This document shows, piece after piece, positions 8,763 to 17,900 of a stretch of 64,000 bases of DNA. The translations under genes and the position numbers were made by a program. Position 1 is the first letter of the stretch, and every line of letters begins with the position of its first letter. This DNA comes from Longispora sp040681875 (lineage in GTDB: Bacteria > Actinomycetota > Actinomycetes > Mycobacteriales > Micromonosporaceae): NCBI RefSeq assembly GCF_040681875.1, contig NZ_JBFAZP010000012.1, forward strand, positions 62,001 to 126,000, read 5' to 3'. The notes under the pieces are model-generated. The model did no database searches and was not told where the DNA came from. It saw only the letters and a list, made by a program, of their open reading frames with translations.

Positions 8763-9602
8763 CTACAGCGGTACCAGGGTGAATCTGGTCTTCAGGGTCG
8801 GCAGCAGTCGCCGGTACGCCTCGATCGTGTCCGGCTTCCCGTTGTCGTGGGACAGCACGATCGACCCCGGCCGGGTGGACCCGTTCACCGCCGCCACCAC
8901 GTGGTCGATCATCGGCGCGCCGTGCCCGTACTTCGTGCTCTCCCAGTCCCGGGGGTCCACGTCCCAGTACGCCGAGCGCATGCCCAGCTGGCGGGCCGTC
9001 GCGACGAGCCCCGGGGTGAAGTTGCCGCCCGGGGCCCGGAAGTAGGGGATCGGCACGCCGGGTGCCGCGTTGTGGATCGCGTCGTTGGTGCGCTGCAGGT
9101 CCGCCCGGATGTATCCGTCGTCGTGCTTGGCCAGGTCGAACAGGTGCTGCCACGAGTGGTTGCACAGGGTGTGCCCCTCGGCGGCGATCCGGCGGACCAG
9201 CGCGGGGTGGTCGCGGGCCCGGAAGCCGACCAGGCAGAACGTGGCCTTGACGCCGTTCTGGTGGAGGATGTCGAGGATCTTCGGGGTGTTGACGGGGTCG
9301 GGGCCGTCGTCGAAGGTGAGCGCCACGGCCTCCGTGCCGGTGAACCTGATCGCCCCGCCGGGACCGTCCACAGAGGTCGAGGGCGACGCGCTCGGCGTGC
9401 CCGGGGCCGACGGGGTCGGGCGGGCGCTCGGCGAGGCGGACGGGGACGGCGGCGGGGTGGGACTCGGCGTGGGCACCGGCGGGGTCATCGGCCCGGCCGG
9501 TTGCCAGAGCGCCTCCCTGCGGGTCCGCCCCATGGCCCCGCCGGCCAGGGTCCCGCCGAGGACGACAGCGATGGCGAGGACGGCCAGCAGGGTACGGCGC
9601 AT
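8763..9602 (-). CDS. Secreted polysaccharide deacetylase (NodB/CE4)
   Basis: The 279-residue protein has an N-terminal signal or anchor (LLAVLAIAVVLGGTLAGGAMG), then a Pro/Ser/Thr-rich linker at about residues 35-75 typical of cell-wall-spanning stalks, then a NodB domain. Metal-site motifs are present: TFDDGPDPVNT (motif 1), HSWQH (motif 2) and RAPGG (motif 3), with SIVLSHDNG near the end. It probably removes acetyl groups from peptidoglycan or another glycan outside the membrane. ATG at 9602 is chosen because the signal sequence begins there. The marR gene lies 38 bp upstream on the same strand. Confidence 0.88.
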   Translation of the reverse strand: MRRTLLAVLAIAVVLGGTLAGGAMGRTRREALWQPAGPMTPPVPTPSPTPPPSPSASPSARPTPSAPGTPSASPSTSVDGPGGAIRFTGTEAVALTFDDGPDPVNTPKILDILHQNGVKATFCLVGFRARDHPALVRRIAAEGHTLCNHSWQHLFDLAKHDDGYIRADLQRTNDAIHNAAPGVPIPYFRAPGGNFTPGLVATARQLGMRSAYWDVDPRDWESTKYGHGAPMIDHVVAAVNGSTRPGSIVLSHDNGKPDTIEAYRRLLPTLKTRFTLVPL

Positions 9603-9640
9603 CGGGCACTCCGAGGGGTCGAACGGGACGTCCGGCCAGG

Positions 9641-10006
9641 TTACGCCAGGTGCGCGGCCAATACTGTGCGCTGGGTGGGCAGCGCCTGTGCGTAACGGGT
9701 CGTGCCGGCGTCCGTGAGCCGGACGAACACGCCCCGGCGGTCGGTCTCGCAGACCTCGCGGGTGACGAGCGTGTCGCGTTCGAGCCGGGCGACGACCCGG
9801 GACAGCGCGCTCTGGCTGAGGTGCACGCTGGTGGCCAGCTCCTGGATGCGCATGCAGTCGCCGTTCTGGGCGAGGCGCTCCAGGACCTCGAACTCGCTGA
9901 CGCCGAGCTGGTGCTGGTCGTTGAGCGCCCGGTCCAGGGCGCACGAGGTCGCGTGGTATCGCTCCAACAGGCCGCGCCAGGCGCTGACCAGCTCAGTGTC
10001 GGTCAC
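9641..10006 (-). CDS. MarR-family transcriptional regulator
   Basis: The protein of about 121 residues has the MarR winged helix: LGVSEFEVLERLAQ, the recognition helix LSQSALSRVVARLERDTLVTRE, and the wing DRRGVFVRLTDAG. It is divergent from an MFS exporter, the usual layout for a MarR repressor of efflux. The start is uncertain. GTG at 10006 gives the normal N-terminus, while an in-frame ATG at 10078 would add 24 residues encoded by the AT-rich operator region (MQLQLMQVQKMHEQ), which is unlikely to be coding. No strong ribosome-binding site precedes the GTG. Confidence 0.85.
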   Translation of the reverse strand: MTDTELVSAWRGLLERYHATSCALDRALNDQHQLGVSEFEVLERLAQNGDCMRIQELATSVHLSQSALSRVVARLERDTLVTREVCETDRRGVFVRLTDAGTTRYAQALPTQRTVLAAHLA

Positions 10007-10041
10007 GTGCGCATCGTACCAGGACCCGTACATAATTTGTT

Positions 10042-10079
10042 CATGCATTTTTTGTACTTGCATTAATTGCAACTGCATG
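10042..10079. promoter_or_regulatory. AT-rich operator between marR and MFS exporter
   Basis: In otherwise GC-rich DNA, this AT-rich stretch contains the palindrome TTGCATTAATTGCAA (10058-10072, five-base arms around TTAAT) nested inside CATGCA...TGCATG arms (10042-10047 and 10074-10079). It sits between the divergent marR start and the MFS start at 10093. The layout fits an operator bound by the MarR protein to control both genes. Confidence 0.7.
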
Positions 10080-10092
10080 TAGATTACTGATC

Positions 10093-11505
10093 ATGACCTC
10101 CGTGGCGACCCGTGCCCCTTCTGCCCCAACAGTCACCTGGACCCCGCGCCTCTGGGGCGCGCTCATCGTGCTCTGCGGCGCGCTCTTCCTCGACGGACTC
10201 GACATCTCGATGGTGGGTGTCGCGCTCCCGTCGATCGCCGGCGAACTGGGCCTCAACCCGTCGTCCCTGCAGTGGATCGTCAGCGGCTACATCCTCGGCT
10301 ACGGCGGCCTGCTCCTCCTGGGCGGACGCACCGCCGACCTGCTCGGCCGCCGCCGGGTGTTCCTGATCGCCCTCGCCGTGTTCGCCGCCGCCTCCCTGCT
10401 CGGCGGCCTGGTCAGCGACCCGACGCTGCTGATCGCGACCCGGTTCATCAAGGGCGTGGCCGCCGCGTTCACCGCCCCGGCCGGCCTGTCGATCATCACC
10501 ACCACGTTCCCCGAGGGCCCGGCCCGCAACAAGGCGCTGAGCATCTACGCCGGCTTCGGCGCGACCGGCTTCTCCTCCGGCCTGATCCTCGGCGGCCTGA
10601 TGACCTCCGTCGGCTGGCGGTGGACGTTCCTGATGCCCGTCCCGATCGCGCTCGCGGTCCTGGCGTTCGGCGCCCGGCTCATCCCCCGCGACCACGCGCC
10701 CGAGAACCGGGGCGGCTACGACGTCGCCGGCGCCGTCACCAGCACGGCGGGCCTCCTGATCCTGGTGTACGCGGTCGTGCAGGCCCCCACGGTCGGCTGG
10801 CTGTCCCCCGGTACCGTCATCGGGATCCTCGCCGCCGTGGCCCTGCTCGTCGCGTTCGTCGCCATCGAACGCCGGGCCAAGCACCCGCTCGTGCGGTTCG
10901 GGATCTTCCGCAACCGGTCCGTGGTGTCGGCGAACCTGGCCGCGCTGGCCATGTTCGGCTCCTACGTGGGCTTCCAGTTCATCGGCACCATGTACATGCA
11001 GTCCCTGCTCGGCTGGTCGCCGCTGTCCATGGCGCTCGCGTTCCTGCCCGCCGGCCTGATGGTGGCCGTGGGCGCGCCCCGGGCCGGGTTCCTGGTGGAC
11101 AGGTTCGGCGCGGGGAAGATCGTGGCCGCCGGCTTCGTGTTCTTCGTCGTCGGCTACGCGTTGTTCCTCCGGATCGGCGAGGAACCCCACTACGTCTCCG
11201 AGGTGCTGCCCAGCATCATCTGCCTCGGGTTCGGCTTCGCCCTGGCGTTCCCGACCCTGAACATCCAGGCCACCACCGGGGTCGACGACGCCGAGCAGGG
11301 TCTGGCGTCCGGGCTGGTCCAGACGTCGATGCAGGTCGGCGGCGCGATCGTGATCGCCGCCGTCACGGCCGTGATCGCGTCCGCCGGCAAGGTCGAGACG
11401 CCCCGGGAGGTGCTGGACAGCTACTACCCGGCGCTGACCGTGGTGACGGCGGTGGCCGTCGCCGGGCTGGCGTTCACCATGCTCGGGATCCGCAAGGCGC
11501 GCTAG
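10093..11505 (+). CDS. MFS efflux transporter, DHA2 family
   Basis: The 470-residue protein has 14 predicted membrane helices. DHA2 motifs are visible: LFLDGLDISMVGVALPSIAGELG (helix 1), GGRTADLLGRRRVF (motif A) and the motif C region (GGLMTSVGWRWTFLMPVPIA). It is divergent from marR and probably controlled by it. The likely role is proton-driven export of a drug or metabolite; the substrate is unknown. A strong hairpin terminator follows the stop. Confidence 0.9.
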   Translation: MTSVATRAPSAPTVTWTPRLWGALIVLCGALFLDGLDISMVGVALPSIAGELGLNPSSLQWIVSGYILGYGGLLLLGGRTADLLGRRRVFLIALAVFAAASLLGGLVSDPTLLIATRFIKGVAAAFTAPAGLSIITTTFPEGPARNKALSIYAGFGATGFSSGLILGGLMTSVGWRWTFLMPVPIALAVLAFGARLIPRDHAPENRGGYDVAGAVTSTAGLLILVYAVVQAPTVGWLSPGTVIGILAAVALLVAFVAIERRAKHPLVRFGIFRNRSVVSANLAALAMFGSYVGFQFIGTMYMQSLLGWSPLSMALAFLPAGLMVAVGAPRAGFLVDRFGAGKIVAAGFVFFVVGYALFLRIGEEPHYVSEVLPSIICLGFGFALAFPTLNIQATTGVDDAEQGLASGLVQTSMQVGGAIVIAAVTAVIASAGKVETPREVLDSYYPALTVVTAVAVAGLAFTMLGIRKAR

Positions 11506-11514
11506 GCGGGGGGA

Positions 11515-11546
11515 CGAGGGCCCGGGAGGCGACTCCCGGGCCCTCG
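11515..11546. terminator. Bidirectional terminator, 14-bp perfect stem
   Basis: CGAGGGCCCGGGAG, a GCGA loop and the exact complement form a very stable hairpin between the converging MFS (+) and MocR (-) genes. There is no T-run, as is common in high-GC actinobacteria. Confidence 0.8.
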
Positions 11547-11577
11547 TGCGTGTCGGGGTGCGGGGCAGAGGGCCCCG

Positions 11578-12981
11578 CTAGAAACACCTCCGCAGCCGGC
11601 GCAGCCCCTCCTCCACATCGGAGATCGCGCCCCACCCGATCACCAGCCCGTGCTGGGGTTCCTCGCCGCAGTACGCGGTCAGGGACTCCACGGCCACGCC
11701 GACCCGGGCCGCCCGGGCCACGATGTCGGCCGCCTCCGGTCCCGTCCGCACGCACAGGTGCAGGCCGGCCGCGCTGGGCACCAGGTCGAACCGGTCGGCC
11801 ACCGCCGCGATGATCCGCTCCCGCCGGGCGGCGTACACCCGGCTCGCGCGGCGGATGTGCCGGGCCAGCAGGCCGTCCTCGATGAACCGGGCCAGCGCGC
11901 CCTGCGCGTAGGAGTCCCCGTGCCAGTCCAGCAGCTGTTTGGCGGTGCGCAGGGCGGTGCGCAGCGAGGCCGGGGCGATCAGGAAACCCTGGCGCAGCAC
12001 CGGGAGCATCGTCTTGGAGAACGAGCCCACGTAGATCACCCGGCCCGCGCCGTCGAGGCTCTGCAACGGTTCCAGCGGCCGGTCGGAGAACCGGAACTCG
12101 CTGTCGTAGTCGTCCTCCACGATCACGGTGCGGTGCCGTTCGGCCCAGCCGAGCAGGTCGGCCCGCCGGCCCGGGGACAGCGGCGTGCCGAGCGGGAACT
12201 GGTGCGACGGGGTCACGTACACGAGGCGGGCGTCGGGTGGGATCGCCGACACGACCAGCCCCTCCGCGTCCACCGGCACGCCGACCACGCGGGCGCCGTG
12301 CGACTGGAACAGCCGGCGCGCGGGCGGGTAGCCGGGTTCCTCGACGGCCACACAGGAGCCGGGCTCGACGAGTACCCGGCCGATCAGGTCCAGGGCCTGC
12401 TGCGCGCCGTGCGTGACCAGCACGTCGTCCGCGCCCGCCCGGACCGACCGGGACACCCCGACGTGCCGGGCGATGGCCGCGCGCAGCCCGGGGTGGCCGG
12501 CCGGGTCGGCGTACTCGGCGGTGGGGACCGCGCGCATTTCCGCCGCGACGAGCCGCCGCCACGCCCCGGCAGGGAACAGCCCCGCGTCGGGCGCCCCGAC
12601 CCGGAAGTCGAACTCGGGCGGCGGGCCGGCGGGCACCGGCGCGGGTATCGCGTCCCAGAGCCGGCGGGGTCGCACGGACCGGCCGGCCGGCGCCTGGCGG
12701 GACGCGCGGCGGGCCCCGACCCGGGTGACCGACTCGGCGGCGACGAAGGTGCCCGCGCCCACCCGGCCGACGACGAAGCCCTCGGCGGTCAGCCGGTCGT
12801 ACGCCGCCGCGACCGTGTTGCGCGACACCTCCAGGCTCGCGGCCAGTTCCCGGGTCGGGGGCAGCCGTTCGCCCGGGCGGAGCCGGCCGTCGAGGACCGC
12901 GTCGAGGAGCTGGCGGTAGATCCGGGCCGTCAGGTCGCCCCGGCCGGCCAGGGTCACGTGGAAGTCCACCGATTGGCCCAT
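11578..12981 (-). CDS. MocR-family regulator (GntR winged helix plus aminotransferase-like domain)
   Basis: The 467-residue protein has an N-terminal GntR winged helix (residues about 15-80: IYRQLLDAVLDGRLRPGERL, LAASLEVSRNTVAAAYDRL) followed by a fold-type-I aminotransferase domain. The PLP lysine is in VGSFSKTMLP; the PLP-contact motifs VTHGAQQALDL and IVEDDYDSEFR are present. MocR proteins sense PLP or amino compounds and usually control a divergent neighbour. Here that neighbour is the thiol oxidoreductase/MFS pair. PdxR-like vitamin B6 control is possible, but no pdxST genes are in view. Confidence 0.92.
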   Translation of the reverse strand: MGQSVDFHVTLAGRGDLTARIYRQLLDAVLDGRLRPGERLPPTRELAASLEVSRNTVAAAYDRLTAEGFVVGRVGAGTFVAAESVTRVGARRASRQAPAGRSVRPRRLWDAIPAPVPAGPPPEFDFRVGAPDAGLFPAGAWRRLVAAEMRAVPTAEYADPAGHPGLRAAIARHVGVSRSVRAGADDVLVTHGAQQALDLIGRVLVEPGSCVAVEEPGYPPARRLFQSHGARVVGVPVDAEGLVVSAIPPDARLVYVTPSHQFPLGTPLSPGRRADLLGWAERHRTVIVEDDYDSEFRFSDRPLEPLQSLDGAGRVIYVGSFSKTMLPVLRQGFLIAPASLRTALRTAKQLLDWHGDSYAQGALARFIEDGLLARHIRRASRVYAARRERIIAAVADRFDLVPSAAGLHLCVRTGPEAADIVARAARVGVAVESLTAYCGEEPQHGLVIGWGAISDVEEGLRRLRRCF

Positions 12982-13019
12982 CCGTACTCGTCAAAATTGG
13001 ATCTTCTAGCTGGCCAATC
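12971..13019. promoter_or_regulatory. Inverted repeat in the mocR divergent promoter
   Basis: GATTGGCC (12971-12978, within the first codons of mocR) and GGCCAATC (13012-13019) form 8-bp inverted arms, with another ATTGG at 12996-13000 between them. The 58-bp spacer separates mocR from the oxidoreductase gene. MocR proteins bind repeated half-sites in such spacers, so this is a plausible autoregulatory operator. Confidence 0.5.
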
Positions 13020-13039
13020 TACTCCCTAGAGTCATCGGC

Positions 13040-13642
13040 ATGGAGACGATCGACCTGTGGTTGGACCCCCGGTGCCCGTGGGCCTGGATCGCCTCGCGCT
13101 GGCTGCTGGAGGCCGAGCGGGTCCGCGACGTGCGGGTCGAGTTCCACGTCATGAGCCTCGTGGTGCTCAACGAGGGCCGCGAGATCGACCCGTGGTACCG
13201 GGAGTGGCTCATCCCCGGCATGGGCCCGGCCCGGGTCGCCACGGCCGTGGGGTCGAAGTACGGCCCGTACATCCTGCGCGAGTTCTACACCGCGCTCGGC
13301 ACCCGGATCCACCTGGACAAGGCCCCGATCGGCGCCCCGCTGTACGTCGCGGCACTCGTCGAGCTGGGTCTCGACCCGGTGCTCGCCGACGCGGCCGACA
13401 GCTCCGAACACGACGAGGCGCTGCTGGCCAGCCACCACGCGGGCATGGGGCCGGTCGGCGACGCGGCCGGCACCCCCGTGATCCACGTCGCCGGGAGCGC
13501 GTTCTTCGGGCCGGTGGTCAGCCCGGCCCCGCGCGGCGAGCAGGCCGGTCTGCTGTGGGACGCGGTGCGCACCCTCGCGGGCATCGAGGGATTCTCCGAG
13601 ATCAAGCGGCCCCGCGACGGCCGGCCGCTGGTCGAGCCGTGA
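13040..13642 (+). CDS. DsbA-like thiol oxidoreductase, Rv2466c (mycothiol-dependent nitroreductase) family
   Basis: The 200-residue thioredoxin-fold protein aligns by eye, over its whole length, with M. tuberculosis Rv2466c: WLDPRCPWAWIASRWLLE, VEFHVMSLVVLNEGR, HHAGMGPVGDAAGTPVIHV, and FFGPVVSPAPRGEQAG. Rv2466c is a mycothiol-linked reductase that activates nitro-prodrugs. The active site here is CPWA, while the Rv2466c motif is CPWC, so the resolving cysteine is missing and chemistry must be monothiol if it is active. Its stop overlaps the GTG of the following MFS gene, indicating one operon under the divergent MocR protein. Confidence 0.85.
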   Translation: METIDLWLDPRCPWAWIASRWLLEAERVRDVRVEFHVMSLVVLNEGREIDPWYREWLIPGMGPARVATAVGSKYGPYILREFYTALGTRIHLDKAPIGAPLYVAALVELGLDPVLADAADSSEHDEALLASHHAGMGPVGDAAGTPVIHVAGSAFFGPVVSPAPRGEQAGLLWDAVRTLAGIEGFSEIKRPRDGRPLVEP

Positions 13643-14916
13643 CGACACCCGCCGGCCCGGTCGGCACCGTCGGCCCCGCCGCGCCGCCCGCCGCCCGGGT
13701 CGGTTCGCCCGCCCGCACCCTCGCCCTGGCCCAGCTCACCAACTCCCTCGGCGACGGCGCCTTCTACGTCTGCTCGGCCCTCTACTTCGCCCGGGTCGTC
13801 GGCCTGTCCCCCACCCAGATCGGCTTCGGCCTGACCCTCGGCTGGGCCGTCGGCGCCGTCGCCGGGGTCCCCCTCGGACACCTCGCCGACCGGCGCGGCC
13901 CGCGCGGCACCGCGATCCTGCTGGCCGTCGCCACCGCCGTGGCCGTCTCCGCGTTCCTGGTCGTCCGGTCGTTCCCGCTGTTCGTGCTGGCCGCCTGCGT
14001 GTACGCCTGCTGCCAGTGCGGGCTGACCGCCGCCCGCCAGGCCCTGCTCGCCGGCCTCGTGGACCCCGCCCAGCGCACCCGGGTCCGGGCGGCGCTCCAG
14101 TCGACCGTGAACGCCGGGCTGGCCGTGGGCGCGGCCCTGGGCGGCATCGCCCTGTACCTGGACACGCCGCGGGCGTACCTGACCGTGTTCGCCGTCGACG
14201 CCGTGAGCTTCCTGCTCGCCGCGCTCGTCCTGCGCCGGCTGCCCGCCGTGGACGCCGTGCCGGCCGGGGCCTCGGGGGAGCCCCGGCTGGCCGTGCTCCG
14301 GGACCGGCCGTACGCGCTGATCACGCTGCTCAACACCGTGCTGCTGCTGTACATGCCGCTGTTCAGCCTGGTCATCCCGCTGTGGATCGTGCAGCGGACC
14401 GAGGCGCCGCGCTGGCTGGTGTCGGCGCTGCTCGTGGTGAACACGGTGAGCGTGGTGCTGTTCCAGGTCCGGGTCGCGCGCCGGGTCACCGACCTGCGGT
14501 CCGCCGCGCGGCTGATCCGGTGGGCCGGGGCCGTCATGCTCGTCTCGTGCGCCGTCTTCGCGCTGTCCGGGGACGGGCGGGGGAAGTGGACGTCCGCCGC
14601 GATCCTGCTGGTCGCCGCCGGGTTGCAGGTGGTGGGCGAGATGATGCAGGCCAGCGGGGCGTGGGAGATCAGCTTCGGGCTGGCGCCGGACGGGAAACAG
14701 GGCCAGTACCAGGGCTTCTTCGGTACGGGGACGGCCGTCGCCCGGATGCTCGGCCCCCTGCTGCTGACCACGCTGGTGATCGGGTGGGGCGCGCCGGGCT
14801 GGCTGGTCCTGGGCGGGCTGTTCCTCGGGGCGGCGTGCGCGGTGGGGCCGGCGGTGCGGTGGGCCGAACGGGACCGCGCGACCCCGGTACCCGCAAATGG
14901 AGTTTCTATTCATTGA
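13639..14916 (+). CDS. MFS transporter coupled to the thiol oxidoreductase gene
   Basis: The 425-residue protein has 12 predicted helices. Motif A is GHLADRRGPRGTA; the N-terminus (LALAQLTNSLGDGAFYVCSALYF) resembles macrolide/multidrug-type MFS proteins. GTG at 13639 overlaps the TGA of the preceding gene, so translation is coupled. The last 11 bp overlap the end of the converging SARP gene. The substrate is unknown; operon context suggests export of an electrophile or a thiol conjugate, which is inference. Confidence 0.83.
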   Translation: MTTPAGPVGTVGPAAPPAARVGSPARTLALAQLTNSLGDGAFYVCSALYFARVVGLSPTQIGFGLTLGWAVGAVAGVPLGHLADRRGPRGTAILLAVATAVAVSAFLVVRSFPLFVLAACVYACCQCGLTAARQALLAGLVDPAQRTRVRAALQSTVNAGLAVGAALGGIALYLDTPRAYLTVFAVDAVSFLLAALVLRRLPAVDAVPAGASGEPRLAVLRDRPYALITLLNTVLLLYMPLFSLVIPLWIVQRTEAPRWLVSALLVVNTVSVVLFQVRVARRVTDLRSAARLIRWAGAVMLVSCAVFALSGDGRGKWTSAAILLVAAGLQVVGEMMQASGAWEISFGLAPDGKQGQYQGFFGTGTAVARMLGPLLLTTLVIGWGAPGWLVLGGLFLGAACAVGPAVRWAERDRATPVPANGVSIH

Positions 14917-17900
14917 GGAGGTGAAGAACTTCCTCGCGGGTCATCGCCGCGCCCCGGCCGTGCGCCGCCGCGAAACCCGCCGACCCCAGGGCCGCGCCCG
15001 CCCCGGCCGCCACCCGGGCCGCGTCCGGGTCCCCGGCCAGCGAAGCGCCCCGCAACGCCACCACCGAACCGAGCAGCAGCGCCGCCCGTTCCGGGTCCCC
15101 GTCGAGCAGCGCCACCTCGGCGAGGGCGTCGGCCACCCCCGCCACCGCCATCATGTTCGGGTGGCTCAGGCTCACCGCCAGGGCCTGGCGCAGGACGCCC
15201 CGGGCCTCCCGGACGGCACCCTCCGCCGCGGTGACCCGGCCCAGTCCGGTCAGGATCTCCGCCCGGACCATCTCCCCGCCCCAGGTGACCGTGGCGCACT
15301 CCCGCACCGCCGTCTCCAGCAGCCGCCGGGCCCAGGGCAGGTCGCCCCGGAGCCGGGCCAGCTCCCCGAGCCGGCGGTGCGCGCCGGCCAGCTTCTCGGG
15401 CGCGCCAGCCCGGCGGAGCAGCCCGGCGGACCGCTCGTAGTCGGCCTCCGCCGCCGCCAGGTCCCCGCTGCGGAGCAGGCTGTCGCCGCGCCGGCCGAAC
15501 AGGTCCGCCTGGTCCTCCAGCGCGCCGAGCTGTTCGACCAGTTCCAGGGCCTCGCCCATCAGCGCGATGGACCGGTCGTGGTCCCCGCGCGCCTCGGCGA
15601 ACAGGGCCAGCGGGTCCAGGGCGTTGGCCATCCCCCACCGGTCGCCCAGCGTGCGGAACCCGGCGAGCGCCGCCTCGAACTCCGGCTCCGACGCGGCCAG
15701 GTCGCCGTTGAACTGGTGCTGGTAGCCGAGCCCGACCTGGTACAGCGCCAGGGACCAGGGCTCGTGGTCGAGCTGCTTGTCGTACGCGGCGATGTCCGTG
15801 CGGTGCGGCCCGGCCGACAGCGCCCAGAGCACCGTCGTGCACGGGTACCGCAGCGTGTGGTCGATCCCCGCCATCAGCTCCTGCGCCCGGTCGAGCAGCG
15901 CCACCAGCTCCGGCGTGACCGTACCGCCGGACACGGCGTTGACCACGCACAGCACGTACTCCTCGTGCAGGTCCGCCGGCGGCTCGGTCCCGACGGCGGC
16001 GAGGATCTCGGCGGCCAACGGGGCGGCCTCCCCGCGCAGGCCGCGCAGCCACCAGTCCCAGGACAGGATCGCGACCAGCCGCAACGCCAGCGTCGGGTCT
16101 GCCCGGACGGCCCAGCGCACGGCCGCCTGGCAGTTGGGGTGCTCGACGGCGAGCCGGGCCAGCCACGCCAGCTGGTCGTGCCCGCGCAGGTGGGGGTCGG
16201 CGGTGGTGGCCAGCCCCAGGAAGTACTCCGCGTGCGCCCGGCGCAGCCGCTCCGCCTCCCCGGCCTCGACCAGCCGCTCGGCGCAGAACACCCGGATGGT
16301 GTCGAGCATCCGGTACCGCCCGCCCGCGTCCTCGACCAGCGACTTGTCCGCGAGGTCGGCGAGCAGCTCGTCCACCTCGTCGGCGGGCAGCCCGCACACG
16401 GCCGCGGCGGCGTCGAGCGTCAGGCCGCCGGTGAACACGGTCAGCCGCCGGGCCAGGGTCCGCTCCGCGTCGCCGAGCAGGTCCCAGCTCCACTCGACCA
16501 CGGCGCGCAGGGTCTGGTGCCGGGCGGCGGCGGTCCGGCTCCCCCGGGACAGCAGCCGGAACCGGTCGTCCAGCCGCGCGTCGATGTCGGCCACGCCCAG
16601 CGACCGCAACCGGGCGGCGGCCAGCTCGATGGCGAGCGGCGAACCGTCCAGCGCCGCGCAGATCCGCAGCACCGCGTCCACTGTGGTCCCGTCGAGCGCG
16701 AAGTCGGGACGCACGGCGGCGGCCCGGTCCACGAACAGCCGCACCGCCGGAAATTCCAGAACCCTCTCCAGCGGGGTACCGGCCGGCGGCGCCGCCAACT
16801 GCCGCACCGGGCACAACGCCTCCCCGGTGATCCCGAGCGGCTCCCGGCTCGTGGCCAGCACCCGCAGCCCCGGACAGGCGCCCAGCAGCCGGTGGGCCAG
16901 CCGGGCCGCGTGCTCGACCACGTGCTCGCAGTTGTCCAGGATCAGCAGCACCGACCGGTCCGCGAGCGCCGCGACCAGCCGCTCGACCGGGTCCGCCGGC
17001 CCGCCCGCAGACGGCAGCAGCCCGCCCTCGCGCAGCCCGAGCGCCGCGAGCACCGCCTGCGGCACCTCCCCGCCGTCGCCCAGCGGCGCGAGGTCCACGA
17101 AACACACCTCGCCCCGGCCCAGCCCGCCCGCCTCGATCGCCAACCGGGTCTTGCCCGCCCCACCGGGCCCGGTCAAGGTCACCAGACGGGTACTCCCGAG
17201 CAGCGCCCCGATCCGCTCCAACTCCTCGGCCCGCCCGACGAAACTGGTCAACTGCGCGGGCAGCCCACGCCGGACCTGCGGAGCGGCCGACACCTCGCCC
17301 CGCAACACCGCGACGTGCACGGCCGCGAGCTCCGGCGACGGATCCGCGCCCAGCTCGTCGGCGAGGAGCCGCCGGGCGTCCTCGTACACCGCGAGGGCCT
17401 CCGCCTGCCGGCCGCTGCCGGACAGCGCGCGCATCAACTGCCCCCGGGGCCGCTCCCGCAACGGGTACTCCGCCACCAGCGCCCGCAGCGCCGGCACCGC
17501 ATCCCGGTGCCCGCCGAGCGCCAACCCGGCCTCCGCCCGGTCCTCCACCACCGCTGCCCGCGCCTCCGCCAGCCGCGCCGCCTGCCCCTCCGCGAACGGC
17601 GAGTCCCGGACGTCCGCGAGCGCCGGACCCGACCACAGGTCGAGCGCCTCCTGGAACAGGGCGCCCGCCCCGGCGTGGTCCCCGGCCGCGAGGGCGCGCT
17701 GACCGTCCCGGGCCAGCCGCTCGAACCGGTGCGCGTCCACGTCCTCCGGGTCCACCGCCAGGCGGTAGCCCGCCGGGTGGAACTCGACCAGGTCCGCACC
17801 GCCCAGGCCCCGGCGGAGGCGGGACACCTGGGACTGGAGGGCGTTGGCCGCGCCAGCCGGGGGGTGTTCGCCGTACAGGCCGTCGACCAGGCGTTCCGTG

